64,000 nucleotides of DNA. It comes from Leptospira fainei serovar Hurstbridge str. BUT 6 (GTDB lineage Bacteria > Spirochaetota > Leptospiria > Leptospirales > Leptospiraceae). Below are positions 50,363-58,757 of the stretch, in pieces (within the stretch, counting starts at the first letter, position 1; each line of letters begins with the position of its first letter). The notes below the pieces were generated by a model, which was not told the DNA's origin, made no database searches, and worked only from the letters and a program-made list of their open reading frames with translations. Where the stretch lies: the NCBI RefSeq assembly GCF_000306235.2, contig NZ_AKWZ02000002.1:124001-188000 (forward strand), written 5' to 3'. A program made the translations under genes and the position numbers.

Positions 50363-51196
50363 TTAAAAGGTCAGTTCTTTAAGAGCGGAAATAGGATATC
50401 TCATATACACGGTTGTGGTTCTGCTTCCCGAAGTGATCGTTAGAAGATCCAAGGGATTTAGGCCCATCGTATAAAAGCCTTCGTCAATCATAGCGATTCC
50501 GAAGCCGGCGCTTTCTTTTTCATCCAAAAATTCCGGACGGAAAAAATCGGCCGAGTTGCCCTGATCGTACAATTCCTTATGCTTTAAGCGAGATTCTTCG
50601 ATTCTACCGAAATCCATATTATGAATGGGAGAATCGTTTCGGATTCGCAAATTCAGCTCGTCGTTCGTGATCCGAATTTTTACGGAAATATTCATCCGAT
50701 TCTTTTCAAGCTTGGATCGAATATCCGTAAGAAATTCCTTCTCTTCCGGAACGAGAATTTGTTTTTTTGCGCGAATTCGATCTTCAAGCTGTAGCACATT
50801 TTGCACCTGCTTCTTGATCTTATCCGGAACGACGTATCGTTGCATCGCATCACGTAGGGGGGAAGTATCTAGGATCACTTCTAAAAGTTCTTCGGCTTCT
50901 TCTTGAGAATCGCCAAGTTTGGCTATTTTTTTCAAGAGTTCGTCGCGAAAGATAATATGACGAATATTACCTTTAATCGCGTTAAGAAGTGCTTCCATCA
51001 ACCCGCTGAAAAGGTGGAAAGCCGCTAAGGGATTCGCTCCGACTTCTTCTAGGATCCCGTTTACCAACTCGGAGAGAATGTCTCGTGTCGGTTTCGTCAG
51101 CCCTTTCAATCGTAAATGAAAGAACTTTCTCTTTTTAAGATCGGAGATGTTTCGGAGGATTTCAGCCCCTTTGAGGACAGATTTCTGGTTTGCCAT
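50363..51196 (-). CDS. GHKL ATPase-fold regulatory-type protein
   Basis: From the ATG at 51196 the protein is about 277 residues. It contains parts resembling a histidine-kinase-type ATPase domain without the phospho-acceptor domain: [15 protein letters not shown] (N-box-like), [11 protein letters not shown] (strand after the nucleotide site) and [17 protein letters not shown] (G-box-like). The first 60 residues are helical and charged ([21 protein letters not shown]). It may be an anti-sigma or serine-kinase-like regulator. The frame is open upstream to 51250, and the better start is not certain. Confidence 0.55.
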   Translation of the reverse strand: MANQKSVLKGAEILRNISDLKKRKFFHLRLKGLTKPTRDILSELVNGILEEVGANPLAAFHLFSGLMEALLNAIKGNIRHIIFRDELLKKIAKLGDSQEEAEELLEVILDTSPLRDAMQRYVVPDKIKKQVQNVLQLEDRIRAKKQILVPEEKEFLTDIRSKLEKNRMNISVKIRITNDELNLRIRNDSPIHNMDFGRIEESRLKHKELYDQGNSADFFRPEFLDEKESAGFGIAMIDEGFYTMGLNPLDLLTITSGSRTTTVYMRYPISALKELTF

Positions 51197-51265
51197 AAGA
51201 GGGAACTTGGAAAATTTAGTACACGATGGCGGCTGGACTCTATTCGGCAAGCTGGTTTTACGAAT

Positions 51266-51526
51266 ATGACACCAAAAACCGACGATTTCGAACTAATCAC
51301 TCCCGACTTAGGCGATACGGATAAAATTGAACTCGTTCGATGGAATGCAAAGCAAGGAGAGACGATTGAGATCGGTCAAGAGGTATGCGAATTAGTAACC
51401 GATAAGGCTTCTTTTCCGATGGAGTCTCCGATCCATGGCACTCTGACACAAATTCTGAAAGAGAAAGGTTCCATCGTATCGAAAGGAGAAATTTTAGGCG
51501 TGATCCGGAGGGAAAAAACCGAGTGA
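51266..51526 (+). CDS. Standalone biotinyl/lipoyl-domain protein
   Basis: The 86-residue protein is a single lipoyl-type domain: [30 protein letters not shown], then the modification site [18 protein letters not shown] with Lys in the DKA motif, then [15 protein letters not shown]. No catalytic domain is attached, unlike dehydrogenase E2 subunits. It overlaps the next gene by 4 bp. The start at 51266 is the ATG before [12 protein letters not shown]; upstream frame is foreign. The protein might be a carrier for an assembly or redox system; the partner is unknown. Confidence 0.82.
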   Translation: MTPKTDDFELITPDLGDTDKIELVRWNAKQGETIEIGQEVCELVTDKASFPMESPIHGTLTQILKEKGSIVSKGEILGVIRREKTE

Positions 51527-52404
51527 AATTGGTCCATTTATCGGACCTGCACTTTCCAGTACACCTTCCTTTGTCGAGTCTCAAAGGAAAGATGGTACCG
51601 GGGTATTTAAATTACACCCTTCGGCGTAAAAGAAAGTACCCGATCCATCTATGGGAATCGCTAGTCGAGAAAGTGCTCTCTTTGAATCCGGACGGAATTG
51701 TCATCTCGGGCGATATTACAAACGTTGCACATATTACGGAATATTTCGGTTCCCTAGAATACTTAAGACCATTATTAAACGACAAGACTTTCATGATCCC
51801 CGGAAATCATGATCGATATACGCGCGCCGCGGTCAGAGGATCGGAGCCATACTATGAAAGGTTTTTTGGGAGATGGATGGGTGATCCGGTAGAAGGATCG
51901 AAAGGATACCTGCGCTGGAAAAAAATCGGATCTCTTTATTTGATAGGATTAGATTCGAATAAACCCCTCTCGGTCTTAAACGCATACGGATATGTGGACC
52001 CCAATATCGTGCGAGACGCGTTAGCTTTCTTGCGCGACCGACAGGCGGATCAATACGTCCTCGTTTGCCATCATCCGATTTGGAATCCTCCCGAAAGGCA
52101 GGAATCAGGCGGGCATAAGATGCGGAATCGAGAAGAAATCGCGGAATTATTAAAGGGGAATCCCCCGATAGCGTATTTACACGGGCATGTTCATACGAAC
52201 TGGGTCAAAATACCGGATAAAGAAAAACCGTATTACGTGATAAATTCCGCTTCCAGCACCCGGATTTCCGACGCAAGGCATGATTGCGGCTTTCATTTTT
52301 TAGAAATTAAAAATGAAAGCGCTAAAATCACGCGCTTTACATACTCGGAAGGCATGTCCAAGTTCATAGAAGCGCAAACGATCTCTTACGAAGAAAAGGA
52401 ATAA
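51523..52404 (+). CDS. Calcineurin-like metallophosphoesterase
   Basis: The 293-residue protein has the metal-binding series [39 protein letters not shown] and [10 protein letters not shown], complete for a two-metal phosphoesterase. Start is GTG overlapping the lipoyl gene. The substrate cannot be told; relatives act on nucleotides or cyclic nucleotides. It is one base from the Mrp gene, and the three are likely one unit. Confidence 0.9.
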   Translation: MKLVHLSDLHFPVHLPLSSLKGKMVPGYLNYTLRRKRKYPIHLWESLVEKVLSLNPDGIVISGDITNVAHITEYFGSLEYLRPLLNDKTFMIPGNHDRYTRAAVRGSEPYYERFFGRWMGDPVEGSKGYLRWKKIGSLYLIGLDSNKPLSVLNAYGYVDPNIVRDALAFLRDRQADQYVLVCHHPIWNPPERQESGGHKMRNREEIAELLKGNPPIAYLHGHVHTNWVKIPDKEKPYYVINSASSTRISDARHDCGFHFLEIKNESAKITRFTYSEGMSKFIEAQTISYEEKE

Positions 52405-52405
52405 A

Positions 52406-53452
52406 ATGGCCGGAAAAATCGAACCAATCGAAATCCAACGTGAATTAACCAAGATCAAGCATCCCGAATTGAAGAAGGACATCGTCTCCTTAGGAATGAT
52501 CGCTTCTTTAGAAATCGGCGAAGACGAAACGAATATCCTCGTAAAAACTCCGAGCCAAGATAGACGCATTCAAATCGGATTGGAAGCGCAGATTCGCCAA
52601 ACTCTCTCTAAGAAAGAAGGAATCGGAAAAATAAAGATTAAGTTCGAAGTCGATCCGAAGTTTCAATTAAATGATTCGAATAAGATCGTAGGCGTAAAAA
52701 AAGTGATCGCGGTCGGCTCCGGAAAAGGAGGAGTCGGAAAATCCACCGTCACCGTTAATTTGGCTGCGGCTGCTGCCGCTTTAGGATATAAGGTCGGCGT
52801 TATGGATGCGGACATCTACGGTCCATCCATCGGAAAAATGTTCGGAATTAACGGACGAGTCGCATTAAAAGCCGAAGAAGATAAGATCTATCCGTTAGAA
52901 AAAGACGGTCTAAAAATTATATCGTTCTCCTTTTTGATCGATGAAAAGCAGCCGGTCGTTTGGAGAGGGCCGATGCTCGGAAAAGCGGTCGAGCAATTTC
53001 TTTACGATATTGTTTGGGGTGAGCTAGATTTTCTTTTCATCGATCTTCCCCCCGGTACTGGAGACGTTCAATTGTCGTTAGCCCAATTGATCGATTTGGA
53101 TGGAGCTATTCTGGTTACTACTCCGCAGTCGGTTGCATTGCTCGATGCGAATCGTGCCGCTGCAATGTTTCAGCAAGTGAAAGTACCCATTTTGGGGGTA
53201 GTGGAAAATATGAGTGAATTTGTGTGTCCGAATTGTGGCCATTCTTCGCCTATCTTTTCGACAGGCGGCGGCAAAAAATTGGCGGACATGTTCGAGACAA
53301 AATTCTTAGGCGGAATCCCGCTTACGATGGATCTAATGAATGCAAGCGAATCAGGAAAGCCGCTTGTCTTTCAAGAGCCTAACGGTCAAGTTGCCCAGGC
53401 ATACAAAAACATCCTAGAAAATCTTAGTGAAGAGATAAAAAAGTGGGAATGA
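52406..53452 (+). CDS. Mrp/ApbC-type Fe-S carrier ATPase
   Basis: The 348-residue protein has an N-terminal MIP18/DUF59-like domain ([20 protein letters not shown], about 5-90) and a deviant Walker A P-loop [11 protein letters not shown], then [20 protein letters not shown] and the cluster-binding CPNC near 275. Such proteins hold and pass on 4Fe-4S clusters. The order lipoyl protein, phosphoesterase, Mrp suggests a link to cofactor or cluster metabolism; this is inference. Confidence 0.92.
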   Translation: MAGKIEPIEIQRELTKIKHPELKKDIVSLGMIASLEIGEDETNILVKTPSQDRRIQIGLEAQIRQTLSKKEGIGKIKIKFEVDPKFQLNDSNKIVGVKKVIAVGSGKGGVGKSTVTVNLAAAAAALGYKVGVMDADIYGPSIGKMFGINGRVALKAEEDKIYPLEKDGLKIISFSFLIDEKQPVVWRGPMLGKAVEQFLYDIVWGELDFLFIDLPPGTGDVQLSLAQLIDLDGAILVTTPQSVALLDANRAAAMFQQVKVPILGVVENMSEFVCPNCGHSSPIFSTGGGKKLADMFETKFLGGIPLTMDLMNASESGKPLVFQEPNGQVAQAYKNILENLSEEIKKWE

Positions 53453-53492
53453 GCGTCGATCGTCAGTCTGTTATTACAGGAGAAAGGAAACC

Positions 53493-54182
53493 GTGAAGTT
53501 TGAGAAAGGCTCCGAAAAGAACCCATCTGGAAACCTCATCGTCTACTGTAATGTAGTAGGAGAGAATCCTCTGTATCCAGGCGGTAAGATAATCGCATCC
53601 AATGTCGTAGTTAGTTTTCTACGGATTGGTGAGAATTTTCCCGTAGTGACCTTCCCGCCCGTGTCACTCGACAGCTACGACGATCTGAAACGAATCATTT
53701 CAGATAACTACGACAAGTATGACGTCGTCAAAATCAAAGACTTCGAAATGCCGACCGAGCAGGAAGATTCGAATTCTTATATCAAAGAAAGAATGGATCA
53801 TTTCGAAAATGTAGTGATTCGTTACGTTGAACTCTGCAAGAATCGTGAAGGGAATTCCTTTCCTTCCAACGATAAGGAACCGGAGGGAGTACGCGATTAC
53901 CTCGATTCGTTAGCGAATCTCTCTTTGAAAGTGCGCAGATCTAGCGGAATCGCCCGCGAAGCGTCTCTCTTACATATGGAAAAATTAGTGGAGAATTTCG
54001 CCGGAAAACACCCCGAATTCGATCTGCATAATTTTAGAAAAGCGCTCGAAATGCCGGGCCAAACCGGTGAAGAACTGATCGGCCTATATCTACAGAAGTT
54101 TAACGCCATTTCGTACGAAAGATACGAAGACGCATCTTCATTGAATAAACGAATTCAACAGATTGAATCCGTCAATTCCTGA
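53493..54182 (+). CDS. Hypothetical protein with a UVR-like C-terminal helix
   Basis: The 229-residue protein has a beta-rich N-terminal part ([39 protein letters not shown]), a helical middle and a C-terminal stretch [26 protein letters not shown]. That stretch resembles the UVR motif found in UvrB, UvrC, ClpC and McsA (E/A pattern followed by L-x-x-x-I). No other domain is recognised. It starts GTG with GGAGAAAGG upstream, 40 bases after mrp, and ends nine bases from the convergent ubiX. Confidence 0.6.
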   Translation: MKFEKGSEKNPSGNLIVYCNVVGENPLYPGGKIIASNVVVSFLRIGENFPVVTFPPVSLDSYDDLKRIISDNYDKYDVVKIKDFEMPTEQEDSNSYIKERMDHFENVVIRYVELCKNREGNSFPSNDKEPEGVRDYLDSLANLSLKVRRSSGIAREASLLHMEKLVENFAGKHPEFDLHNFRKALEMPGQTGEELIGLYLQKFNAISYERYEDASSLNKRIQQIESVNS

Positions 54183-54191
54183 GTCCGAATT

Positions 54192-54824
54192 TTAGGACTC
54201 GATCTTTATATCCGGATTCCATCGAGGATATAAATCCACGTCGACTCCTAAGAGACGAAAAATACGAGTCGCCATAAAATCACCAAGATCATCCAAGGTT
54301 TTAGGAATTTGATAGAACCCGGGAGATGCAGGTAACAAGATCGCGCCTGCATCATGAAGATCGATCATATTCTGCAAATGAATTCTATTATAAGGCGTCT
54401 CGCGAGGGACTAAAATTAATTTTCTTCTCTCTTTAAGGCTGACATCTGCCGCTCGTTCGATTAAATTTTCCGTAATTCCGGATCGAATGGAAGCTACGGT
54501 TTTCATCGAACATGGTACTATAACCATTCCGTCCCAAGTATTCGAACCTGAGGCAATATCTGCGCCGACGTCCTTGTGATTTCGAATTTTGAAATTATGT
54601 TTAGCGGCCGGTTTCCAGCGTTCCCGAATATAATCTAAAATCTCTTTCGAAGAGGAGGCTTTCGTTTCGTATTCCTCCTGAAAGACTTGAATCGCCGCCG
54701 GACTCGCTACGAACCAACTTTCGCCTTCTAACTCCATGAGTGCGCGTAGGAATCGAGTCGCGTAGATAGATCCGCTTGCCCCTGCCATTGCGACGATTAA
54801 CTTGATGTTCTTATTCGGACTCAA
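54192..54824 (-). CDS. ubiX: UbiX-type flavin prenyltransferase
   Basis: The 210-residue protein has [19 protein letters not shown] at the start, [15 protein letters not shown] in the middle, and [34 protein letters not shown] at the end, all typical of UbiX. It attaches a prenyl unit to FMN, giving the cofactor of UbiD decarboxylases. With the neighbouring ubiA-type gene it probably serves quinone synthesis; Leptospira makes menaquinone, so the futalosine branch is likely (inference). Confidence 0.93.
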   Translation of the reverse strand: MSPNKNIKLIVAMAGASGSIYATRFLRALMELEGESWFVASPAAIQVFQEEYETKASSSKEILDYIRERWKPAAKHNFKIRNHKDVGADIASGSNTWDGMVIVPCSMKTVASIRSGITENLIERAADVSLKERRKLILVPRETPYNRIHLQNMIDLHDAGAILLPASPGFYQIPKTLDDLGDFMATRIFRLLGVDVDLYPRWNPDIKIES

Positions 54825-54848
54825 TTTTAAATTCCATTTATGAAATTC

Positions 54849-55772
54849 TTATAAAGGAATGTTACGAATCGCAGATTGAATTTCAGGAAGTTTTTCCAAC
54901 AAAATGCCTCCGAATAAAACCAAGGAAATCCAGGAATGAATTCCGTAAAATGCAGGCGGGAAAATGCCGTCCTTATGTTTAATCGCGATCCATTGTTCGC
55001 ATATCATCAGCAATCCGGTAGCTACCCAAAAAAACCAAAAAATACCCGAAAGTCCGGAGACCACTCCCGCGCCTGCTAAGAAAAGTAAGGACAGAAAATG
55101 AGAAATCCTGGAAATCCATAATGATGCATTTCGTCCGAAGCGAGCAGGCACGGATTGCAAACCTTCCTTCTTATCGAAAGATTCGTCTTGCAGAGCATAC
55201 AAAATATCGAAACCGGCAAGATTGAAAGCTAAACCGATTGTCCAAAAGACCGGCTCCCATGCAAACTCTTGACGCAAAGCGACCCAGGCTCCGAGAGGCG
55301 CTAATCCTATCGATGCCCCCAAATAGAAATGGCAAAGAAACGTGAACCTCTTCGTATATGAATAAGTCAAAAGTAAAAATAATGTCGGAAAAGAAAGAGC
55401 AAATGCTAAGGGATTTAAAAACCAGCTCCCGATAAAAAAAATAAAGGATGAAAGGATGATAAATAAGACTGCTGCAACATCCGAAATTTGACCGGCAGGA
55501 ATTTCCCGATTAGCGGTTCTCGGATTTTTGATATCAAATCGGCTATCCACCCAGCGATTGAAACCCATCGCAGCACTTCTGGCGCCTATCATACAAATCA
55601 ACACCCAAAAGAATCTGATTCCCCATTCGCCAAGGGCGACTCCCGGCGTTTTCAAAAAAGCGAGAATACAAGAAATACCCGCAAAGGGGAGAGCAAATAA
55701 TGTATGGGAAAATTTTACGAATCTTCCATACTTACCGAACGTCTCTAACACTGAAGAAACCATCTCCTTCAA
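54849..55772 (-). CDS. UbiA-family prenyltransferase (quinone biosynthesis, MqnP-like)
   Basis: The 307-residue membrane protein has the two Asp-rich motifs of UbiA enzymes: GFNRWVDSRFDIKNPRTANR and DILYALQDESFDKKEGLQSVP, with about eight to nine helices. The N-terminus GRFVKFSHTLFALPFAGIS is typical of the MqnP branch. It joins a long isoprenoid tail to the aromatic head of a quinone. It lies 24 bases before ubiX on the same strand and diverges from the ferritin-like gene. Confidence 0.88.
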   Translation of the reverse strand: MKEMVSSVLETFGKYGRFVKFSHTLFALPFAGISCILAFLKTPGVALGEWGIRFFWVLICMIGARSAAMGFNRWVDSRFDIKNPRTANREIPAGQISDVAAVLFIILSSFIFFIGSWFLNPLAFALSFPTLFLLLTYSYTKRFTFLCHFYLGASIGLAPLGAWVALRQEFAWEPVFWTIGLAFNLAGFDILYALQDESFDKKEGLQSVPARFGRNASLWISRISHFLSLLFLAGAGVVSGLSGIFWFFWVATGLLMICEQWIAIKHKDGIFPPAFYGIHSWISLVLFGGILLEKLPEIQSAIRNIPL

Positions 55773-55851
55773 AATGATAAAACCTTTCCGCCAAGGAAGC
55801 AGATTTTTATTTTTCTATTCGAAAATGGGTGATTTTTTCCAGGAAGCCGAA

Positions 55852-56523
55852 ATGCTCGGAGATATGGCTTCAGTGCAAAGTGTAAAAGTAAGAACTCGGG
55901 TCAACCGGAGCGAAATTCGATCCGTTTTAGAAGACATTGAAAGAATTCCCTCCATCCATGCGAAATGGTTGAACACACTTTCGCTTCTCGAACATATCGG
56001 CGCACGAAAAATCCACGCCTCACAAACCGGCAATTCCATTTCGGAAATGGTCTTACGACACGCATCCGAAGAAGCCAGGCACGCTGCTTTCTTTAAAAAA
56101 CTAACGCTCAGAGTCGGATCCGAAGAATTTTCGGGATATGAACCGGCAACTCTATTGGCGGGAAATTCAGCGGTAATATATTTTCAAAGGCTAGATTCGA
56201 TTGTGAATCGCTCCTTATCGTCCGAAGCTTTCTCTCGAGGAAAACAGAAACTCCTTTGTTATCTTTACGTTACAAAATTAATAGAGGAAAGAGCCGGGCT
56301 CGTTTACGAAGAATATGAGAGGATACTAAGTTCCGGCGAGAGCGGAATTTCCCTGAAAAGCATCATTAAAGAAGAAGAAAGTCATTTACAGGAAATGAAT
56401 TTTCATCTTCAGGATAACGATCCGAAATTCTCCGAACGAACAGATTACTTTAGGGAAAAGGAATCGATATTTTTTTCAAAGTTCTTCGAAACGCTAAGAA
56501 ATTTGATTCCCGTTAATTCTTAA
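55852..56523 (+). CDS. Ferritin-like di-iron protein
   Basis: From the ATG at 55852 the protein has 223 residues and is almost all helix. It shows the four-helix di-iron ligand pattern: E in SLLEHIGARKI, E-x-x-H in HASEEARHAAFF, E in KLIEERAGLVYEEY, and E-x-x-H in KEEESHLQEM. The start is chosen because AGGAAG lies five bases before it; upstream ATGs at 55774 and 55825 have no such site. Being back to back with the ubiA/ubiX unit, it might be an oxygenase or hydroxylase, or an iron store. The reaction is unknown. Confidence 0.75.
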   Translation: MLGDMASVQSVKVRTRVNRSEIRSVLEDIERIPSIHAKWLNTLSLLEHIGARKIHASQTGNSISEMVLRHASEEARHAAFFKKLTLRVGSEEFSGYEPATLLAGNSAVIYFQRLDSIVNRSLSSEAFSRGKQKLLCYLYVTKLIEERAGLVYEEYERILSSGESGISLKSIIKEEESHLQEMNFHLQDNDPKFSERTDYFREKESIFFSKFFETLRNLIPVNS

Positions 56524-56553
56524 AGAGTGAATGAAAAGCTATTTTACACTTCT

Positions 56554-57597
56554 ATGAATCTACGCCGATTATCGAAGTTATCGCTAATAATTATTCTTTC
56601 ATTCGTATCGAGTATCGGAACGGACGCTCTGCGTTCACAAGATTCCGTAGCAAAACAGGATTCTCCGATGGGAATCGTAGTTTATTGCTCCTTTCCCGAA
56701 AAAGAAGAGCCATATTCGAAAGTATGGGAGCGAAATCTCTCTCTATGGTACAAAGCTTATAAAAAAAGAAAGCAAGAGGAAGGAGGGGGCTCATTTTTAA
56801 TCGCCTCCGTTCCACATCTTCCTAAAAATTCTCCCGAATTGGAAAGACTTCGTCAAGAGATTGGATTCGAAATATTGTTTCCAGGAGAACAACTTCTCTC
56901 CGATTCAAAACAGACTTCGGATAAAAAAGAATCAACCGACGTCTCGAAAACGGAAACTAAATCGGCTGCAACCGCTTCTGAAAAACCCACCAAACGTAGA
57001 AAAAATAAAAAGGGAGGGAAATCGACAAAAAAGGCGGTTAAAGAAAGTGGAGAGCGACCGGATGCCTCCTCAAAGCAAGCTCGAAGACAAACGACCGGAA
57101 AAAGGGAAAAAATAAAGCCCGATAAATCGCAGATTATTTTGCCTGCGACATTCGTTCAAAAATCCGCTGTAGGTCTAAATTTTCTATTCTACTCTCCTTC
57201 CTTGACCTCTTTAAAGTCGTCAGGAACTCCATCTTGGAAAGAAGAATTTCAATCGCAACTTTCCCTTTGGAAACGGGACCTAGCTGTTCACTTCCTACTA
57301 ATGCAAGATCCGAACCCGACCTCGGCGGAAACTTCGAATCCAATAACCGAGGAAATTCAATTTCTACGCCCCATTCTTTTAGGGGACTTACCGGCAGTCA
57401 CTTTACTTTCCTATTCTCGTTCGCTTCGATTCTTTGACGGTGAATATAGTTTCGGCTGCGGAGCGAATCCGAACTCCTTAAAGATAACTGTCCTTGAATT
57501 GTTTTTCCGAAACGGAAAAATGATTCGAATTTCCGAAGAATCATACTCGCTGAATTCCGCCGATTCGAATAAATCGTGGATTCTGGAATCAAACTAG
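56554..57597 (+). CDS. Hypothetical secreted Lys-rich protein
   Basis: The protein has 347 residues from the ATG at 56554; a GTG at 56527 gives nine more. A signal peptide (LSLIIILSFVSSIGTDALR) is followed by a mixed domain (MGIVVYCSFPEKEEPYSKVWE), a strongly basic low-complexity linker (about 130-200, Lys/Thr/Ser), and a C-terminal domain of about 150 residues (FVQKSAVGLNFLFYSPSL and on). No family is recognised. The linker could bind nucleic acid, phosphate polymers or wall material. Confidence 0.6.
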   Translation: MNLRRLSKLSLIIILSFVSSIGTDALRSQDSVAKQDSPMGIVVYCSFPEKEEPYSKVWERNLSLWYKAYKKRKQEEGGGSFLIASVPHLPKNSPELERLRQEIGFEILFPGEQLLSDSKQTSDKKESTDVSKTETKSAATASEKPTKRRKNKKGGKSTKKAVKESGERPDASSKQARRQTTGKREKIKPDKSQIILPATFVQKSAVGLNFLFYSPSLTSLKSSGTPSWKEEFQSQLSLWKRDLAVHFLLMQDPNPTSAETSNPITEEIQFLRPILLGDLPAVTLLSYSRSLRFFDGEYSFGCGANPNSLKITVLELFFRNGKMIRISEESYSLNSADSNKSWILESN

Positions 57598-57620
57598 AAT
57601 TACCTTCCATCACAAACGAA

Positions 57621-57648
57621 TTTACAGATTTCACGCCTTGACTATATT
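57621..57648 (+). promoter_or_regulatory. Predicted sigma-70 promoter for ychF
   Basis: TTTACA (57621-57626) and TATATT (57643-57648) are separated by 16 bases. Counting seven bases on from the end of the -10 box puts the start point at the A of the ychF ATG at 57655. No purine-rich ribosome site precedes that ATG. Confidence 0.6.
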
Positions 57649-57654
57649 GACTCC

Positions 57655-58752
57655 ATGAGTCTCAACTGTGGAATCGTAGGACTTCCCAACGTAGGAAAAT
57701 CGACGATCTTTAACGCCCTTACGAAAGCCGGGGCAGAAATGCAAAACTATCCCTTCTGTACAATCGAACCGAATAAAGGCATCGTAGAAGTTCCGGATCC
57801 TCGCTTGAACAGACTCGCCGAATTATATATTCCTCAAAAAACCGTTCCGGCCATTATGGAATTCGTGGATATCGCAGGACTCGTCAAAGGAGCCAGCCAG
57901 GGAGAAGGTCTTGGAAATAAATTTCTTTCTCATATTCGGGAAGTGGATGCCATCTGCCACGTAGTTAGAGCCTTTGAAGATGATAATATCACGCATGTCC
58001 ACGGCAAAATCGATCCCGTCGAAGATGCTCAGGTCGTTACATTAGAACTTATCTTTGCAGATCTTGAATCCGCCGAAAAGCAACAGCAGAAAATAGCAAG
58101 AAATGCAAAGGCCGGTAATAAGGAGGCAATCGAAACGACTGCGGTCCTGGAGAAAATCCTGAATGTTTTGAGAGCGGGAAAGCCGGCTCGTTTGGCGGAA
58201 ATCAAGCCGGAGGAGAGGAAGATCGTTAAAACATTTAATCTTATTACATCCAAACCGGTGATGTACGTTGCCAATATCAGCGACAAAACGTCCGCTCAAA
58301 AGGATAATCCTCTCGTAACGGCGATAAGAAAAATGGCGGAGGAAGAAGGCGCCGAAGTGGTCACGCTCTGCGGCAAATTTGAGGAGGAAATTTCCGGTCT
58401 GTCACGAAGCGAGCAACTGGAATTTTTAAGCGAAATCGGGGAAACTGAAAGCGGACTCGATAGAATGATTCACTCCGCATACAAACTTCTGGGCCTTGTA
58501 ACTTTCTTCACCGCAGGCGAGCAGGAAGTAAGAGCTTGGACCACGGACCTCGGAAGCACTGCTCCAATCGCGGCGTCAGTTATTCACACCGATTTTGAAA
58601 AAGGATTCATTAGAGCGGAAGTGATGAAATATGAGGACTTGGATAGAACAGGTAGTCCCGCAAAGGTAAAGGAAGAAGGTAAGCTTCGTTTGGAAGGAAA
58701 GGAATACATAGTTCAGGACGGCGACGTAATCTATTTTCGGGTTAACGCGTAA
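57655..58752 (+). CDS. ychF: GTPase/ATPase YchF (OLA1)
   Basis: The 365-residue P-loop protein has G1 [25 protein letters not shown]3 [22 protein letters not shown], and NISD in place of the G4 NKxD. A coiled hairpin lies in the middle and a C-terminal TGS domain ([22 protein letters not shown]) is present. OLA1/YchF proteins prefer ATP and bind ribosomes. Its promoter suggests a leaderless message (see the promoter entry). It ends six bases before a convergent gene. Confidence 0.95.
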   Translation: MSLNCGIVGLPNVGKSTIFNALTKAGAEMQNYPFCTIEPNKGIVEVPDPRLNRLAELYIPQKTVPAIMEFVDIAGLVKGASQGEGLGNKFLSHIREVDAICHVVRAFEDDNITHVHGKIDPVEDAQVVTLELIFADLESAEKQQQKIARNAKAGNKEAIETTAVLEKILNVLRAGKPARLAEIKPEERKIVKTFNLITSKPVMYVANISDKTSAQKDNPLVTAIRKMAEEEGAEVVTLCGKFEEEISGLSRSEQLEFLSEIGETESGLDRMIHSAYKLLGLVTFFTAGEQEVRAWTTDLGSTAPIAASVIHTDFEKGFIRAEVMKYEDLDRTGSPAKVKEEGKLRLEGKEYIVQDGDVIYFRVNA

Positions 58753-58757
58753 CTCTC

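Noticed and set aside
51116..51265. Upstream extension of the lipoyl-domain gene
   Set aside because: It is antisense to the start of the minus-strand gene and the residues do not belong to a lipoyl fold.
55528..55773. Upstream extension of the ferritin-like gene
   Set aside because: It is antisense to the ubiA-type gene, and a better ribosome site precedes 55852.
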